From positions 1 to 9,255 of the forward strand of contig CALCGM010000651.1 in NCBI GenBank assembly GCA_937900985.1: 9,255 bases of DNA, given 5' to 3'. The notes beneath the pieces were generated by a model. The model ran no database searches. It was not told the origin of the DNA and saw only the letters and a program-made list of their open reading frames with translations. How positions within the stretch are numbered: the first letter of the stretch is position 1; each line of letters starts with the position of its first letter. The translations under genes and the position numbers were made by a program. Below are positions 1 to 9,255 of this stretch, piece by piece. Origin of the DNA: an uncultured Planctomycetaceae bacterium (GTDB lineage Bacteria > Planctomycetota > Planctomycetia > Pirellulales > UBA1268).

Positions 1-1107
1 CTCGGGCAGGAAGTTGCGGATGTACTTGTAGCGGTCGGTCCGCAGGCAGCGGATGTGGTCGACCGTTTCATCACAGCGATCGCGTGCGGCGTAGATGGCA
101 TCCCGCGGCTCGTACGACGGGGCGAGGATATTTCGCGACTGCATCCACTCGGGCACCTCGATCCCAGCCAGGGCAAGCGAGGTGGCGGCGATGTCGATGT
201 GCTCCACAAGGTCGTCGCGGACCTGGCCTGGGCTGATGCCCGGGCCGGCGATCACCAGCGGCACATGCAGGCCTTCGTCGTAGAGAAACTGCTTGCCACG
301 GGCGTGGCTGATGCCGTGGTCGGTCATGAAGAGCACGACGGTGTTGTCGGCGTCGCCTTCGTCCTCCAGCCGGCGGACGATCTGGCCGACAAACCGATCG
401 GTCAGGCGGACGGTATCGAGATACGCCGCCCAGTCTTCCAGAAGCACCGGGTCGCGGGGATAAGACGGTGGCAGCGTGACGGACTCAGGCGATGTTTTTG
501 AGCCAAACATCTCCTCGATGCGGGCAGCAAACCTGCGAGCCGACTCCCGCGAGCCACCGCGATGCTTGCCACCCGGCAGCTGAATCTGCGCGAAGAAGGG
601 CTGCCCCTCCTGCCGGTCGCTCCAGTCAGGGCCGTCATACATGCTGCGGTCCCACTCAAAGTTGTAGTCGGTCTTGCCGACATTCGTGCGGGGCTTGTTG
701 GGCCAGCCGGTGATCGACGTGTAGTAGCCCGCCTCGCGAAACAGCTCGGGGATCGGGCGGATGCCCTCGGGCAGTTCGATCTTCAGCCTGCCCCGGCCGC
801 TGCGATGGTGGTGCGCTCCAATCGACGTCTGATACATTCCCGTGATGAACGCAGAGCGGTTTGGTGAGCAGACTGGAGCGGTCACGTAGGCGTTGGTGAA
901 CTTCACGCCTCGGCCTGCAAGCCCGTCGAGGTGGGGCGTCGAGATCAGCGTTTCTCCGTAGCAGGAGAAGTTGGCCGACATGTCGTCGACGATCACCCAG
1001 AGAATGTTCGGCCGCGTGTCGGCCGCGACGGTCTCGATGGCCAGCAGCAGGAAGGCCGTCGCCAGACCACAGATCCGCATCCACACCGGCCGATACCAGC
1101 CGTTCAT
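1..1107 (-). CDS. Secreted sulfatase (formylglycine-dependent), C-terminus cut by window edge
   Basis: Hydrolyses sulfate esters (or N-sulfates), probably on exported or captured polysaccharides. From the ATG at 1107 the frame runs 369 codons to base 1 with no stop, so the C-terminal part lies outside; family members are usually about 450-550 residues. Residues 1-29 look like a Sec signal peptide (core AFLLLAIETVAA, cut near A29). The alkaline-phosphatase-like sulfatase fold starts at RPNILWVIVDD, with Asp41 and Asp42 as metal ligands. The active-site motif is CSPNR at 80-84; Cys80 would be converted to formylglycine by a maturase not seen here. Asp263-His264 (MTDHG), His268 and Lys272 match the second metal/catalytic cluster. 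KTDYNF after GWPNKP resembles heparan-N-sulfatase-like bacterial sulfatases, but the substrate is a guess. An in-frame ATG five codons upstream (1122) is an alternative start within a tandem repeat. It is transcribed divergently from the isomerase. Confidence 0.93.
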   Translation of the reverse strand, partial: MNGWYRPVWMRICGLATAFLLLAIETVAADTRPNILWVIVDDMSANFSCYGETLISTPHLDGLAGRGVKFTNAYVTAPVCSPNRSAFITGMYQTSIGAHHHRSGRGRLKIELPEGIRPIPELFREAGYYTSITGWPNKPRTNVGKTDYNFEWDRSMYDGPDWSDRQEGQPFFAQIQLPGGKHRGGSRESARRFAARIEEMFGSKTSPESVTLPPSYPRDPVLLEDWAAYLDTVRLTDRFVGQIVRRLEDEGDADNTVVLFMTDHGISHARGKQFLYDEGLHVPLVIAGPGISPGQVRDDLVEHIDIAATSLALAGIEVPEWMQSRNILAPSYEPRDAIYAARDRCDETVDHIRCLRTDRYKYIRNFLPE

Positions 1108-1134
1108 TCCTGTATCCCCCATTCCTGCATCCCC
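1105..1134. repeat. 15-bp tandem duplication over the sulfatase translation start
   Basis: Units 1105-1119 and 1120-1134 are adjacent and differ at one base (1113 T, 1128 C). On the minus strand each reads GGGGATRCAGGAATG, a purine-rich ribosome-binding-like stretch ending in ATG. The ATGs at 1122 and 1107 are in the same frame. A third, degenerate copy with two single-base insertions lies at 1149-1164. The duplication therefore copies the whole initiation signal. Confidence 0.85.
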
Positions 1135-1188
1135 CCTGAAGACCCGCGATTCCATGCCATCCCCCGCGGCTGTGTCGCGGGCAGGTCC

Positions 1189-1196
1189 AGTGTAAT
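1189..1196. promoter_or_regulatory. Candidate divergent -10 elements between sulfatase and isomerase
   Basis: The plus strand has TGTAAT (1191-1196), five of six matches to the sigma-70 -10 consensus, 53 bp before the isomerase ATG. The overlapping minus-strand TACACT (1194-1189) matches four of six and faces the sulfatase. No clear -35 hexamer is visible for either. This is a weak candidate chosen by consensus and position; promoter consensus in planctomycetes is poorly known. Confidence 0.22.
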
Positions 1197-1249
1197 GGGC
1201 TTGGCGGCGTGACGATCCACCCTGTGGCCCCACGAAAGGCAGACCAGCG

Positions 1250-2263
1250 ATGACGCGATCGAGAGGCAGCCAGCCGGCACACGCTCACGCCCCCTCCGAC
1301 GGCCTCCCCACGCAGCAGCCGGATGCCGCGACCACCGGCGATGGGCAGCCGTCACTCTCCCGCCGCGGCATGCTGCTGGCCACCGCGGCTGCGGCGATGG
1401 CGGGAGCCGCGACCGCGGCCGAGCCCGTTGAGCGATCGCTGCCGCCGCGATTCCAGCTGGGCCTGGCGGCCTACGGGTTCCGCCGGTTTTTCCCCTGGAT
1501 GAAAGGAAAGCCGCAGCAGCCGGCCGACGAGTCACGAACCCTTTCGATCGCCTCGTTCCTCGATCTTGCGGCCGACCTCGGCTGCGACGGCGGCGAACTG
1601 ACGGCGTATTTCTTCGACCCAGCCACCACCGACGCCGACCTGCTCGCGCTGCGGCGGCAGGCGTTCCTGCGGGGCATCGCGATCAGCGGGACGGCCGTGG
1701 GCAATCGCTTCACACGCCCAGCCGGCGAAGAGCTCGACGCCGAAATCGCTGACGTGAAGCGGTGGATCGACCGCACGGCGCTGCTTGGCAGCTCGCACCT
1801 GCGGGTGTTTGCCGGCAGCCCCACCAAGGGGCTCTCGGATGAGCAGGCCTTTCGGCAGTGCGTCGAATCGCTCGAGGCCTGCTGCGACTATGCGGGCAGC
1901 AGAGGCGTGATGCTCGGCCTGGAGAATCACGGCGGCATCGTGGCGACGGCCGACGGCCTGCTCGCCGTGGTCAACGCTGTGCAGAGCCCATGGCTCGGCG
2001 TGAACCTCGACACCGGCAACTTCCGCACGGCCGACCCATATGCCGAACTGGCTCGCTGCGGGCCCTATGCCGTCAACGTGCAATACAAGGTGGAGGTTCA
2101 GCGGAGCCCGGAGGGGCCCAAGGAGCCCGCGGATCTCCCACGGGTGATCGCGATCCTCAAGGATGTGGGCTACCGCGGCTTTCTCACGCTGGAATACGAG
2201 GCTAGCGAAGATCCCTTTGACGCGGTGCCGAGGCATCTCGACGAACTCCGCGAAGCCTGCGGC

Positions 2264-2278
<15 letters not shown>
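1250..2278 (+). CDS. Tat-exported sugar phosphate isomerase/epimerase-like TIM-barrel protein
   Basis: 342 residues of the xylose-isomerase-like TIM-barrel superfamily (AP endonuclease 2 fold), expected to isomerise or epimerise a sugar using a divalent metal; the substrate is unknown. The N-terminus has a twin-arginine signal, SRRGMLL (Arg38-Arg39), then an Ala-rich core ending near TAA-E58, so the mature protein should be exported folded. Barrel strands can be followed from FQLGLAAYGF (68-77). Likely metal ligands are Glu225 (GLENHGG), Asp254 (NLDTGN) and Glu315/Glu317 (LEYE). The strand where relatives often have a histidine reads VQYKVEV (Gln278), so the site may be modified. The C-terminal GPKEPADLP and LEYEASEDP stretches are typical of planctomycete paralogues as I recall them. 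The start is supported by GAAAGG at 1234-1239, ten bases before the ATG. The 3' end overlaps the ftsK end by 15 bp. No sugar pathway partner adjoins it except the divergent sulfatase. Confidence 0.9.
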
Positions 2279-5146
<2,868 letters not shown>

Positions 5147-5320
5147 CGTTGCTGCAGCCCGAACGGAACTGACCGTGGGAAAAAAATCGCCATCAGGGCC
5201 TGCCGCGCAGCGCCCCAACAACTCTACCGGCCAGGTGAGGGGCAGGACGGGCCCGGCCGCCAACCTTGCCCCGCCGGTCGTAGCGGTCGTTCTGGTGGTG
5301 CCGATTGCGGGGCTGCGGCG

Positions 5321-5326
5321 TATGAT
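5321..5326 (+). promoter_or_regulatory. Candidate -10 element for msrA
   Basis: TATGAT matches five of six bases of the sigma-70 -10 consensus and lies 47 bp before the msrA ATG in the divergent ftsK-msrA gap. No convincing -35 hexamer is present at the usual 16-18 bp spacing. The remaining gap (5147-5372) shows no other site I can support, and no promoter for ftsK could be picked by eye. Confidence 0.3.
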
Positions 5327-5357
5327 GGAAGGCGAAAGAGACGCACCAACGCGTCGC

Positions 5358-5366
5358 GAGAAGGAG
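5358..5366 (+). promoter_or_regulatory. Strong ribosome-binding site that fixes the msrA start
   Basis: GAGAAGGAG is a near-ideal Shine-Dalgarno sequence ending six bases before the ATG at 5373. It decides the start against several in-frame upstream ATGs, including one at 4896, whose extra residues would be antisense to ftsK. Confidence 0.8.
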
Positions 5367-5372
5367 CAACTC

Positions 5373-5990
5373 ATGCGTTTTCTGATCGATCATGCGTGTG
5401 CCGCGGTGGATGCGGTGAGCCTCGGGCCGAGCCTGCTGGCCGTCTCGCTGGCAGTGGGGAGCATGGCCATGCCGCTGGGCCTCGCCGCCGCGGCGGAGCC
5501 GAAGAAGGAAATCGCCATCTTCGCCGGTGGCTGTTTCTGGGGCATGGAGCACATCCTGCGGGAGATTCCCGGCGTGCTCGCCACCGAGGTGGGCTACACC
5601 GGTGGCAAGTTCCCCAACCCGACCTACCAGCAGGTCTGCACCGGCCTCACCGGCCATGCCGAGGCTGTGCAGATCACCTACGACCCCGACGTCGTGTCGT
5701 ATGAGACGCTGATTGACTACTTCTTCCGGATGCACGACCCGACCACGCTCAACCGGCAGCACAACGACATCGGCACGCAGTATCGCTCAGCGGTCTTCCC
5801 CACCTCGGACGAGCAGGAGGAGATTGCCAAGAAGGCCATCGCGTTTCTGACAGAGCAGAAGAAGTTTGCCAGGCCGATCGTCACGCAGATCGAGAAGGCG
5901 AGCGTCTTTTATCCCGCCGAGGGCTACCACCAGGACTACCTGGTGAAGAATCCTGCCGGCTACAACTGCCACGTGCTGCGGGAGTGGTGA
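5373..5990 (+). CDS. msrA: Peptide-methionine (S)-S-oxide reductase MsrA, probably exported
   Basis: Reduces methionine-S-sulfoxide in oxidised proteins back to methionine. The 205 residues carry the full MsrA core: GGCFWGMEH with catalytic Cys54, GYTGG (74-78), NPTYQQVCTGLTGHAEAV (82-99), and YHQDYL near the end. Cys199 in the C-terminal NCHVLREW, or Cys89, could be the resolving cysteine; the C-terminal position is more usual. Residues 1-41 precede the core and end in LAAAAEPKKE, with a hydrophobic stretch at about 15-40, so an export signal cleaved near A41 is likely. The n-region is atypical, with only one Arg and two Asp. Export would suggest repair of periplasmic proteins, which needs a reductant system not seen here. 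No msrB is fused or adjacent. The gene stands alone, divergent from ftsK and convergent with truB, whose stop is 7 bp away. Confidence 0.96.
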   Translation: MRFLIDHACAAVDAVSLGPSLLAVSLAVGSMAMPLGLAAAAEPKKEIAIFAGGCFWGMEHILREIPGVLATEVGYTGGKFPNPTYQQVCTGLTGHAEAVQITYDPDVVSYETLIDYFFRMHDPTTLNRQHNDIGTQYRSAVFPTSDEQEEIAKKAIAFLTEQKKFARPIVTQIEKASVFYPAEGYHQDYLVKNPAGYNCHVLREW

Positions 5991-5997
5991 GCGGGGC

Positions 5998-6912
5998 TTA
6001 GGAGCGGCCCACGAAGTTGGGCCGCATCCGCCAGCCTGCACGGTGCGGCCTGAGAATGCCGATCAGCAGGCCGCAGTTGTCAGTTGCCGCAATCGCGTCG
6101 GACGGGGCATCCTTGCTGTGGCCGTCGCGGGGTGGCACCACTGCCGGCTCCAGGATGCCGCCGTGGGCGATGTGCTCGATCTGCTCGGGGCTGAGCGTCA
6201 CCCCCTGCAGATGGGCGACGGCGGCGACCGCCGGCTGCAGGGCGACCTCTGCTGTCGAGGGATCCTCCTGAATCGTGTCGAGCGAAACGGCGTGCTCTCG
6301 GTCGAACGGCCCCACAGCCGTGCGAACCAGCCCATCCATCACCGCTTTGGTGCCTAGCGCCGCGGCAAGGTCGCGGCCGAGGCCGCGGATGTAGGTTCCT
6401 GTCGAACACTCCACATCGAGCACCAGCCGCGGCCAGTCATACTCCAACAGTTCAATCCGGTGGATGGTGACCGGCTTGGCGGCAATCTCCACGGCCCGTC
6501 CCTTGCGGGCGAGGGCGTAGGCCCGCTGGCCGTCGACATGCACAGCCGAGAAATCGCAGGGCCTCTGCATGATCGAGCCGCGAAACGCATGGAGGGCCTG
6601 CTCAACCGCCTCGCGGGATGGCTGCACCGGATGGGCCTCCAGTTCCACCGGGAGTTCGGTATCGTCGGACGGGCTTGATCGCCCGAGGAGAAACCGGCCG
6701 ACATACCGCTTGGGGAGCGTGTGCACGAAATCGATCAGTTTTGTGGCATGGCCCACGCAGACGACCACCACGCCCGAGGCGATGGGGTCGAGCGTTCCGG
6801 CATGCCCGACCGCCCGCATGGCGAGCGCCCGGGCCACGCCATCAACCACCCGGCGGCTGGAAACACCTTCAGGCTTGTCGACCGCGACCACCCCGGTGAA
6901 CGGAAAACGCAT
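5998..6912 (-). CDS. truB: tRNA pseudouridine-55 synthase TruB
   Basis: Isomerises U55 to pseudouridine in the T-loop of most tRNAs. From the ATG at 6912 it has 304 residues. Visible family motifs are VDKPEGVSS (11-19), GHAGTLDPIASG with catalytic Asp42, KRYVGRFLLG (Tyr70 in the base-stacking position), and CSTGTYIRGLGRDL (169-182). The C-terminal part, from roughly LQGVTLSPEQ through GLLIGILRP, looks like the small PUA-like domain found in many TruB proteins. The start at 6912 puts the first motif a few residues from the N-terminus, as in relatives. An ATG 22 codons upstream (6978) is open but adds an unconserved leader, and neither start has a strong ribosome site. In many bacteria truB sits with infB, rbfA and rpsO; here it is alone between msrA (convergent) and a kinase gene (divergent). 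Confidence 0.95.
   Translation of the reverse strand: MRFPFTGVVAVDKPEGVSSRRVVDGVARALAMRAVGHAGTLDPIASGVVVVCVGHATKLIDFVHTLPKRYVGRFLLGRSSPSDDTELPVELEAHPVQPSREAVEQALHAFRGSIMQRPCDFSAVHVDGQRAYALARKGRAVEIAAKPVTIHRIELLEYDWPRLVLDVECSTGTYIRGLGRDLAAALGTKAVMDGLVRTAVGPFDREHAVSLDTIQEDPSTAEVALQPAVAAVAHLQGVTLSPEQIEHIAHGGILEPAVVPPRDGHSKDAPSDAIAATDNCGLLIGILRPHRAGWRMRPNFVGRS
6004..6025. terminator. Candidate bidirectional hairpin at the msrA/truB convergent end
   Basis: GCGGCCCA (6004-6011) and TGGGCCGC (6018-6025) form a perfect 8-bp, GC-rich stem with a six-base loop. It starts 14 bases after the msrA stop and lies within the last codons of truB. Being palindromic, it would form in both transcripts. There is no T-run on either side, so it is not a classical intrinsic terminator; it could block 3' exonucleases or aid factor-dependent termination. 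Confidence 0.4.
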
Positions 6913-7079
6913 GAGCAAAGCTGTATTCTGCGGAACGAGAGAGAACGGGAGGGGCGAAGCATACCGTTCCCCAGCCATCCTGGAGAGCCCCGCCCGCCTG
7001 TGGCGTGTGCGATAAAAAACGCATCGCCCACCTGCCGCGGGAGCGGCGAAAACGACCCTCGAGCGACTACACTCTCACT
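6913..7079. other. Divergent intergenic region between truB and the kinase
   Basis: This 167-bp gap must carry the promoters for both genes. It has a purine-rich patch (GAGAGAGAACGGGAGGGG, 6939-6956) and an A-run at 7013-7018. I could not pick a -10/-35 pair for either direction by eye. If truB starts at 6978 or the kinase at 7005, the gap shrinks to as little as 26 bp. Confidence 0.5.
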
Positions 7080-9212
7080 ATGCAGCCCTCGCAGCTAGGC
7101 CCGTACCGAATCCTCCGACAGCTCGGCCGTGGCGGCATGGGGGCGGTCTATGAAGCCGAGGACATGGAGTCGGGCGAGCATGTGGCGGTGAAGGTGCTCG
7201 CTGCCCACCTTTCAGACGATCCCGGCATCCGCAGCCGTTTCCTGGCGGAAATCGAGACCCTCAAAAACCTCCGCAGCCCCGGCATCGTTCGCCTGCTCTC
7301 GTTTGGAGAACAGGACGGTCAGCCGTTTTTCGCGATGGAGCTTGTCGAAGGCCGCAGCCTCGATCAGCTGCTCCGCGAGGGCACCCGCTTCGACTGGCGA
7401 ACCACCGTCGACACCGCGATCGCCGTCACACGGGCGCTCAAGAGCGCCCACGACCACGGCGTGATCCATCGCGACCTCAAGCCGGGCAATCTGCTCGTCA
7501 CCGACGACGGCACGGTCAAGCTCGCCGACTTCGGCATTGCCAAGCTCTTCGGCGGGGATGCCCACACCGCCCAGGGCAACTTCGTCGGAACCGCCGACTA
7601 CATGGCTCCCGAACAGGCCTCCGGCAAGCAGGTCGACCACCGGGTCGACCTCTATGCGCTGGGCATGGTGATGTTTGCCATGCTCTCGGGCCGCCCACCC
7701 TTTCGCGGCTCGCACCTCTCTGAGGTGATCGAAAAACAGCGGAAGGAAAAGCCGCCGCGGATCAGCTCGCTCGTTGAGGATGTCCCCGCTGAACTCGACG
7801 AACTGATCGATCGGCTGCTCGCCAAGAAGCCGGCGGCGCGGCCTCCCAACGCCCTGGCGCTCGGCCGGCTCCTCGCCGCCATCCGCACGCTGCGAACCGG
7901 CGAAGGGGCCGTCGCCCCCGACCCGACCGGAACCGGCTCGGCCACCGGGGAGCGGTCGCCGCTGGAGAGTTCCGCCAAGACGGTGACGCCGGCGAGCCGT
8001 CCGACCCACGCCGGCAGCGAGAGCGACGGCGACGGTGAGCATGCCACCAACGCCGGAAAGCCAAACGCCGTTGAGACCCGGGCCGACGGGCAGGGAACGC
8101 CGCCGCCGGCGAGCGGCTCGCAAACGGCGGCCGGCAGCGCCGAACGCCCTTCGACCGGTCGCGACTCCTCTGGCAACGAGATCGACCTGCTCGCGGCCAC
8201 GCGGGAGGTGTCGGATGACCTGCCGCTGCCTCCAGCGGTCGACGTGGCCCTGCCCGGAGGGCAGCTTGAAGCCACCCAGCGGCCCCTCCGCGAGTTCACG
8301 GAGGCGCACACAGGCCTCTCGACCTCCACCACACACGTCGAACGCTCAACCGCCACCCGCTTCACCACCGTGGCTGAGATCGAGCAGGCCGAGGCCAAGC
8401 GAGCCGAGCGAATCGTCCGCCGACAACGGATCGCCAGCAGCGTCGTCGGGGCGGTGATCGCCACCCTGCTGCTCGGCGGCGGATGGTGGCTTCTGCAGCC
8501 GCCAAGCGCCGACCTGCTCTATGCCCGCATCATGACCGTTGCCGACAACAGCGAGGCCGATCTACGCGATGCCGAGCCCTTGATCCGCGAGTTTCTCGAC
8601 CGCTATCCGAGCGACTCCCGCGCGGAGACCATTGAGGGCTATGCCGCAGCGATCGAGGTGGCCTCGCTTGCCCGCCAAGCCCGCCGCGACGCCCGCCGTC
8701 GAGGGCAGGGGATCGATGCCATCGAACGCGACTACCGCACGGCGATGGCCCTTGAAGAGCTCAGCCCCTCAGCATGCCTCAGCAGCCTCGAAGCCGTGGC
8801 CCTCCTGCACAACCTCGCCGTCGAAGGAAGTGACACCCTCGGCGAACCGAGCGTTGCCGAAGCGAGCGTGGTTGCCCGCCGCTGGCAGACCCTGATCCAG
8901 CAAGACATCGAGCGGCTCACGCCGCTGGCAAGCCAGGAACGAGTCAGCGATGGCCAGCGGCTGGCCACGCTCTTTCAAGAAGCCGACAGCCTGCTGGACG
9001 ACGCCCGCCGCGAAACCGAGGTGGCTCGACGCCGCGAACGCCTCGCTCGGCGAGAAGCCCTGCTCCGCGGCATCATCATGCTCTACCGCCAACGGCCCCA
9101 TGCCGCCGACGCCATCGCCCGCGCCGAGCGGATGCTGGCGGATGGGCCTGCCGTTGCTGCCGAAACACCGTTGCCTGACACCGATTCCTCCAACCCCGAA
9201 GAGACACCGTGA
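7080..9212 (+). CDS. Transmembrane Hanks-type Ser/Thr protein kinase with uncharacterised outer domain
   Basis: Phosphorylates Ser/Thr on proteins, probably transmitting a signal across the membrane. The 710 residues start with a complete kinase domain (about 9-280): glycine loop GRGGMGAVYEAED (17-29), Lys38 (VAVKVL), HRDLKPGN (130-137, catalytic Asp132), DFG (150-152) and APE (176-178), so it should be active. A low-complexity Gly/Ser/Thr/Pro-rich linker (about 285-440) ends in a Thr/Ser-rich stretch and basic KRAERIVRRQR. One membrane segment follows (about 452-472). The last 238 residues lie outside the cytoplasm: Ala/Arg/Glu-rich predicted helices with no PASTA repeats, starting with a segment that looks weakly TPR-like (AEPLIREFLDRYPSDSRA). 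The ATG at 7080 begins a few residues before the kinase fold; a GTG at 7005 would add 25 basic residues. No strong ribosome site helps choose. No phosphatase or FHA gene is visible nearby. Confidence 0.95.
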   Translation: MQPSQLGPYRILRQLGRGGMGAVYEAEDMESGEHVAVKVLAAHLSDDPGIRSRFLAEIETLKNLRSPGIVRLLSFGEQDGQPFFAMELVEGRSLDQLLREGTRFDWRTTVDTAIAVTRALKSAHDHGVIHRDLKPGNLLVTDDGTVKLADFGIAKLFGGDAHTAQGNFVGTADYMAPEQASGKQVDHRVDLYALGMVMFAMLSGRPPFRGSHLSEVIEKQRKEKPPRISSLVEDVPAELDELIDRLLAKKPAARPPNALALGRLLAAIRTLRTGEGAVAPDPTGTGSATGERSPLESSAKTVTPASRPTHAGSESDGDGEHATNAGKPNAVETRADGQGTPPPASGSQTAAGSAERPSTGRDSSGNEIDLLAATREVSDDLPLPPAVDVALPGGQLEATQRPLREFTEAHTGLSTSTTHVERSTATRFTTVAEIEQAEAKRAERIVRRQRIASSVVGAVIATLLLGGGWWLLQPPSADLLYARIMTVADNSEADLRDAEPLIREFLDRYPSDSRAETIEGYAAAIEVASLARQARRDARRRGQGIDAIERDYRTAMALEELSPSACLSSLEAVALLHNLAVEGSDTLGEPSVAEASVVARRWQTLIQQDIERLTPLASQERVSDGQRLATLFQEADSLLDDARRETEVARRRERLARREALLRGIIMLYRQRPHAADAIARAERMLADGPAVAAETPLPDTDSSNPEETP

Positions 9213-9255
9213 GCTGCGAGCCTTCTGCTTCCTCCCATCCCTCGTCCCTCCATGC

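Noticed and set aside
656..1288. Open frame on the minus strand overlapping the sulfatase start region.
   Set aside because: It is out of frame with the sulfatase, whose active-site motifs are intact in its own frame; no conserved domain is seen.
5147..5374. Upstream extension of ftsK to an ATG at 5374.
   Set aside because: The extra 76 residues are low in conservation signals and cover the whole divergent promoter gap and the msrA start codon.
7005..7079. GTG at 7005 as the kinase start.
   Set aside because: It adds 25 basic residues outside the kinase fold with no clear ribosome site; kept only as an alternative.
7980..8400. Possible repeat array in the kinase linker.
   Set aside because: The stretch is low-complexity Gly/Ser/Thr/Pro-rich coding sequence, but no repeating unit could be aligned by eye.
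8088..8710. Two GGGCAGGG sites (8088-8095 and 8703-8710) matching the FtsK KOPS consensus GGGNAGGG on the same strand.
   Set aside because: In DNA this GC-rich about two such matches per strand are expected by chance in the window, and KOPS sequence in this lineage is unknown. A genome-wide strand-bias count would decide.
9213..9255. ATG at 9252 as the start of a downstream gene.
   Set aside because: Only four bases remain, and no ribosome-binding site precedes it.

Overview
The window is GC-rich chromosomal DNA and looks like a member of the Planctomycetota, probably Pirellulaceae-like. This is an inference from gene content: an exported formylglycine-type sulfatase, a Tat-exported sugar isomerase/epimerase of the kind planctomycetes carry in many copies, a Hanks-type Ser/Thr kinase with one membrane span and an unclassified outer domain, and a general lack of operons. 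No RNA gene, CRISPR array, transposon or phage gene was seen.

Layout, left to right: (1) 1-1107, minus: sulfatase, cut by the left edge. (2) 1250-2278, plus: secreted xylose-isomerase-like TIM-barrel protein. (3) 2264-5146, minus: FtsK/SpoIIIE DNA translocase with an acidic internal linker and a very acidic tail. (4) 5373-5990, plus: peptide-methionine (S)-S-oxide reductase MsrA with a probable export signal. (5) 5998-6912, minus: tRNA pseudouridine-55 synthase TruB. (6) 7080-9212, plus: transmembrane Ser/Thr protein kinase. The last 43 bases hold no recognisable gene.

The six genes alternate strand perfectly, so none can be co-transcribed with its neighbour. Three divergent gaps (142, 226 and 167 bp) must hold the promoters. 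The two convergent junctions are very tight: a 15-bp overlap of the isomerase and ftsK ends, and a 7-bp gap between msrA and truB with a perfect 8-bp hairpin beside it. No stretch over 300 bases lacks a gene.

The genes do not form one pathway. Sulfatase and sugar isomerase fit exported polysaccharide catabolism; FtsK serves chromosome segregation, MsrA oxidative protein repair, TruB tRNA modification, and the kinase transmembrane signalling. I see no convincing undescribed multi-gene system. The most unusual items are the acidic FtsK C-terminal tail beyond the gamma domain, the tandem duplication of the sulfatase translation-start region, the strictly alternating layout, and the uncharacterised outer domain of the kinase.
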